From positions 744,001-808,000 of the forward strand of contig BAAHQB010000055.1 in assembly GCA_054601695.1 (NCBI GenBank): DNA of 64,000 nucleotides, written 5' to 3'. Source of the stretch: Amorphochlora amoebiformis. Its lineage: Eukaryota; Cercozoa; Chlorarachniophyceae. The translations under genes were made by a program, and so were the position numbers. The notes under the pieces are model-generated. The model had not been told where the DNA came from and did no database searches. It was given only the letters and a program-made list of their open reading frames with translations. Positions 45,718-64,000 of the stretch are shown here, piece after piece (position 1 is the first letter of the stretch; the number at the start of each line of letters is the position of its first letter).

Positions 45718-47226
45718 CATTATAATTATATAATAATGTATTCTCACACATACGTATGCAATACATCGGGATTTGGGAGATGTCAAATGACACAACCACT
45801 CACCTGGAACCATCCTAGAATCAATATTCCAACCCACAACGATAGATCATCCTGCGCGTTGTATTCCCGCGCTGTTAGATTCGCCGCCGTCGAGTATTGG
45901 CCTCCTTTGATCATTTGGTTGATCAGCTGGAAGCCCGTGACGATTAATGCGAGTATGGTGAGAAACGGGATAATGACGATGAGCATTTTAATCCGACGAT
46001 ACAACTTCTTGGCCTTTCTTCGCGCCTTCTTCTCCTTTTCGCGCCAGCGGATGCTTTTATGGTTTTTTTTTTCAGTGTTGCTCCAGCGAGCGGAGTCTTT
46101 GAGTGGTAAGGCAACGGGTTGTCCGGGCTGTCGATGTAGACTGGGGCTGTTTGGAGAGATCCTCGAGTGACCAAGCTCCCCGGACTGGCGGAGAGACCCA
46201 CTGCTCCTAAACTCTTGACTGGCATTGCTGGCAGGCTTGGTTCCAGCCGCGACTCTGGGAGATACAAGTATGCTCTTGCTCTTGTTCGAAGCCCCGCCAT
46301 CTTCATGAAGACCTCGCTTGCTCATCGACTTCGAGGTGGTTCCGGATAGATGGGTGTGAAGGTTTTTGAGCTCTTTGCGGAGGTGCATGAATGAGTACTC
46401 GAGGAATGTGCCAATAAAGAGAGCGCCCAAGAACAAGCCCACGTGCTTCAAGGCGTTGAGTCTTATGTCGTCTGTGGCCGCGGTACCAACAATCTGAAAT
46501 TTGAAGAGGGAGTAGATGTTAGTAATTCATCGGTAGATTGATAGGATAATACCGCAATGAGTTGCAGAACCTCGACGACGAAAGTGAAGGCGATGCAAAA
46601 TATGTTGAGTTCATTAGGAAGCTTCATTGTCAGGTTAACTGTAGCGTAGCTAGCCATAGCAACCACGTAAGAGAGGTAGATCGCCGCCAATACGATACCC
46701 GCCTGACAATATCTGACAGAATCAGAGCTTCTCAGTCGACTTTTTCCGAATTGAACTTACATAGATTGAGGTCCCTAAGACGAGGACAAATTCCGAGCCG
46801 AAATATAGCGGCTCGTGTACCCCAAGTTGAAAGATCCATGTGAGCACCTGGGCAATGAGAGCAAACCTGACAGATATCAAAGTCACGCTACAGCTTACGG
46901 CCCGTGTGATTCACCGACCACTGCATCCTTCGCTTCACCAGTGATATATTATCGGCGCATAGCTGTGTCATGGCAAATATAATTAGGAGGCCGACCTGTA
47001 TAAGTTATATACCAGGTTCTCATAAAAAGGAACAGCTGCACCCATATTTGTAAAATCACCAGCACAAGACGAACAGCGTCATAAACAATCCATTCCTTTT
47101 GAAAAAAAAAAAACAATTTTCATCAACATAGCAATAAGTTTCAATTTCGAGCAAAATATTTCCCCGCCAGACGCATCGTCTCGCGATCGGAAGACAACAT
47201 GGAACAACCCAGACCTGAGAAGCCAT
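44890..47226 (-). CDS. Multi-pass membrane protein, seven exons, 373 aa, unknown
   Basis: Exons: 47226-47215, 47095-47060, 46995-46915, 46847-46761, 46702-46553, 46493-45804, 44955-44890 (TAG). All phases agree (1122 nt). Membrane segments: [17 protein letters not shown], then around [86 protein letters not shown] and [13 protein letters not shown] Ser/Arg/Lys-rich loop of about 110 residues lies between the fifth and sixth. Roughly seven spans recall receptor-like or TOM1/TOM3-like proteins, but I see no diagnostic motif. Four early introns are 50-120 nt; the last, 45803-44956, is (TA)n-expanded. The 12-nt first exon (MASQ, GTCTGG donor) and the last exon are the weakest parts. Confidence 0.72.
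45190..45770. repeat. (TA)n intron of the membrane-protein gene
   Basis: TA repeat with TATTTA interruptions. No coding signal. Confidence 0.9.
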
Positions 47227-47547
47227 CCTACCCGGGAAAAGAAAAGACGGGCGAATGAATACTGTCCAAAATCACCTAATAAAAGATCCTTAAAAAAAGT
47301 AAACTAGGGTTCCAAAATCAACTAAAAATATCAATACCGCTCGCTTATGAAACCATGAACTATCTCAGGTGATTCCGCCAGAACATTCTGACCATGCCCA
47401 CTGTGATGCTCTAAGCCTGTGACCGTGCCCGTTGTCACGCCCCAGCTATCCGTTTGTCGGTCTCGCTGTGTCGCTACACGCGGGGACTCGCGCTCAATCC
47501 GCGAAATAACGGACTTTCGGCACACACACGCGACCTCTTCGCCTTCG
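47227..47547. promoter_or_regulatory. Presumed bidirectional promoter, 321 bp
   Basis: Non-repetitive sequence between the divergent start codons of the membrane-protein gene (-) and the Cys-rich/CUB gene (+). No specific element recognised. Confidence 0.45.
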
Positions 47548-62732
<15,185 letters not shown>

Positions 62733-62738
62733 GTATAT

Positions 62739-62797
<59 letters not shown>

Positions 62798-62873
62798 ATA
62801 CACGCAATATATTGCATTACTCGAACATACTGAAATACATATGTACTGCCTTGGATTTATATATATATGTGTT

Positions 62874-62910
<37 letters not shown>

Positions 62911-62983
62911 TATATATATGTGTGTGTATGCATATGAAAATCATATATATATATATATATATATGTGTGTATATGTGTGTTTG

Positions 62984-63014
<31 letters not shown>

Positions 63015-63150
63015 CATACATACATATATATATTTTTTTTATATATATATATATATATTTATAAATATAATATTATATATATTTATACATATATATATAT
63101 ATATATTGCTTGTGTATGAGTAAACGTGTACTTTCTTATGTATATATATA

Positions 63151-63223
<73 letters not shown>

Positions 63224-63228
63224 TAAAA

Positions 63229-63262
<34 letters not shown>

Positions 63263-63370
63263 ATATACATATACATGTACATACATATAATACAATGTAT
63301 ATATACATATACCATATGTTTGTATATACATAATTTCAAATTTCTAAATGTACACATAAGTGCAAATACA

Positions 63371-63422
<52 letters not shown>

Positions 63423-63458
63423 TTATACTCACACTATATGTCGATTAGTTATTGATAG

Positions 63459-63516
63459 ACTTCTCGCCTTCCTGCGGGTATTTTTCCCCTTCGACGGAAC
63501 TTCGGATTATCAATTG
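63459..63516 (+). CDS. Possible further exon of the CUB gene
   Basis: Island between AG (63457-63458) and GTTCCA. It is open in more than one phase (phase 0 gives SRLPAGIFPLRRNFGLSI), so only its position after 62670-62732 supports it. Confidence 0.25.
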
Positions 63517-63519
63517 GTT

Positions 63520-63531
63520 CCATCTCTCTTT

Positions 63532-63606
<75 letters not shown>

Positions 63607-63801
63607 AATCTCTCTCTTTTCTCTCTCTCTCCTCTTATCTTTCCCCTCTTATCTCTTTGTCTACCCCTCTCATTCTCTTTTTCTCTGCCTTACTTTCTTT
63701 CTTCTATCAGTATCTGTTTCTCTCCTGCTCTCTCTTTCTCGTTCTCACTCTCTCTCTCTCGCTCTCTCTTTCTCTCGCTCTCTCTCTCGTTCTCTCTCTC
63801 T

Positions 63802-63837
<36 letters not shown>

Positions 63838-63960
63838 ATATATATATATATATACACATATATATATATATATACTCTCTATATTTCTCTCTCTCTCTTT
63901 ATCTATCTCTCTCTATTCCTCTCTCTTTCTTTCTGCTCATATCTCTCGCTCTATATTATA
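63520..63960. repeat. CT-rich and (TA)n right edge
   Basis: Polypyrimidine CTCTCT tract interrupted by (TA)n at 63804-63875. No exon seen to the window end. Confidence 0.9.
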
Positions 63961-64000
63961 TATAAGAATATATATACATATATATATATATATATTATAT

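Overview
The window is nuclear DNA of a eukaryote. Genes are split by GT-AG introns, there are interstitial TTAGGG/CCCTAA telomere-type tracts, and about half of the sequence is (TA)n microsatellite. Small compact introns (about 50-100 nt) sit beside introns of 1-5 kb made of (TA)n, polypurine/polypyrimidine or telomeric repeats. The protein families (NEK kinase, ELOVL6-type elongase, hAT transposase, CUB and Cys-rich surface protein, non-canonical poly(A) polymerase) fit an alga or other protist. I cannot name the species from sequence alone.

Layout. 1-19.5 kb, + strand: one gene of at least 20 exons, cut at its 5' end by the window edge, joining a TRF4/TUTase-type nucleotidyltransferase domain to two KH domains. 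Its visible 397 codons occupy 18.9 kb. 20.5-26.6 kb, - strand: a 17-exon NEK-family kinase (941 aa model), tail-to-tail with the first gene. 26.9-27.1 kb, +: a small single-span membrane protein, head-to-head with the kinase. 28.1-28.55 kb: a MITE. 28.6-31.55 kb, +: an intact BED/hAT transposase-like gene (838 aa) with a Tudor-like N-terminus. 32.3-37.8 kb, -: a C2H2 zinc-finger gene (230 aa model). 38.1-39.3 kb, +: an ELO fatty-acid elongase (317 aa), head-to-head with the zinc-finger gene. 41.3-44.5 kb, -: a weakly supported small gene. 44.9-47.2 kb, -: a multi-pass membrane protein (373 aa). 47.5 kb to the right end, +: a secreted or surface protein with Cys-rich repeats, Thr/Pro linkers and CUB domains, head-to-head with the membrane protein.

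Exon models were built by hand from splice-site dinucleotides, reading phase and protein motifs. In the kinase, elongase, zinc-finger, hAT, membrane-protein and polymerase-KH genes every junction keeps phase. In the surface-protein gene at least two exons are missing from my model.

The most unusual signal recurs in several genes. Short pieces of an exon with its adjoining splice site are tandemly copied, each copy separated by (TA)n or, once, by TTAGGG arrays. The extreme case is about 27 copies of the start of the polymerase exon that carries the IEDP motif. A related case is an hAT-gene intron bounded by a 17-bp direct repeat containing AGGT, which looks like recent intron birth by duplication plus microsatellite expansion.
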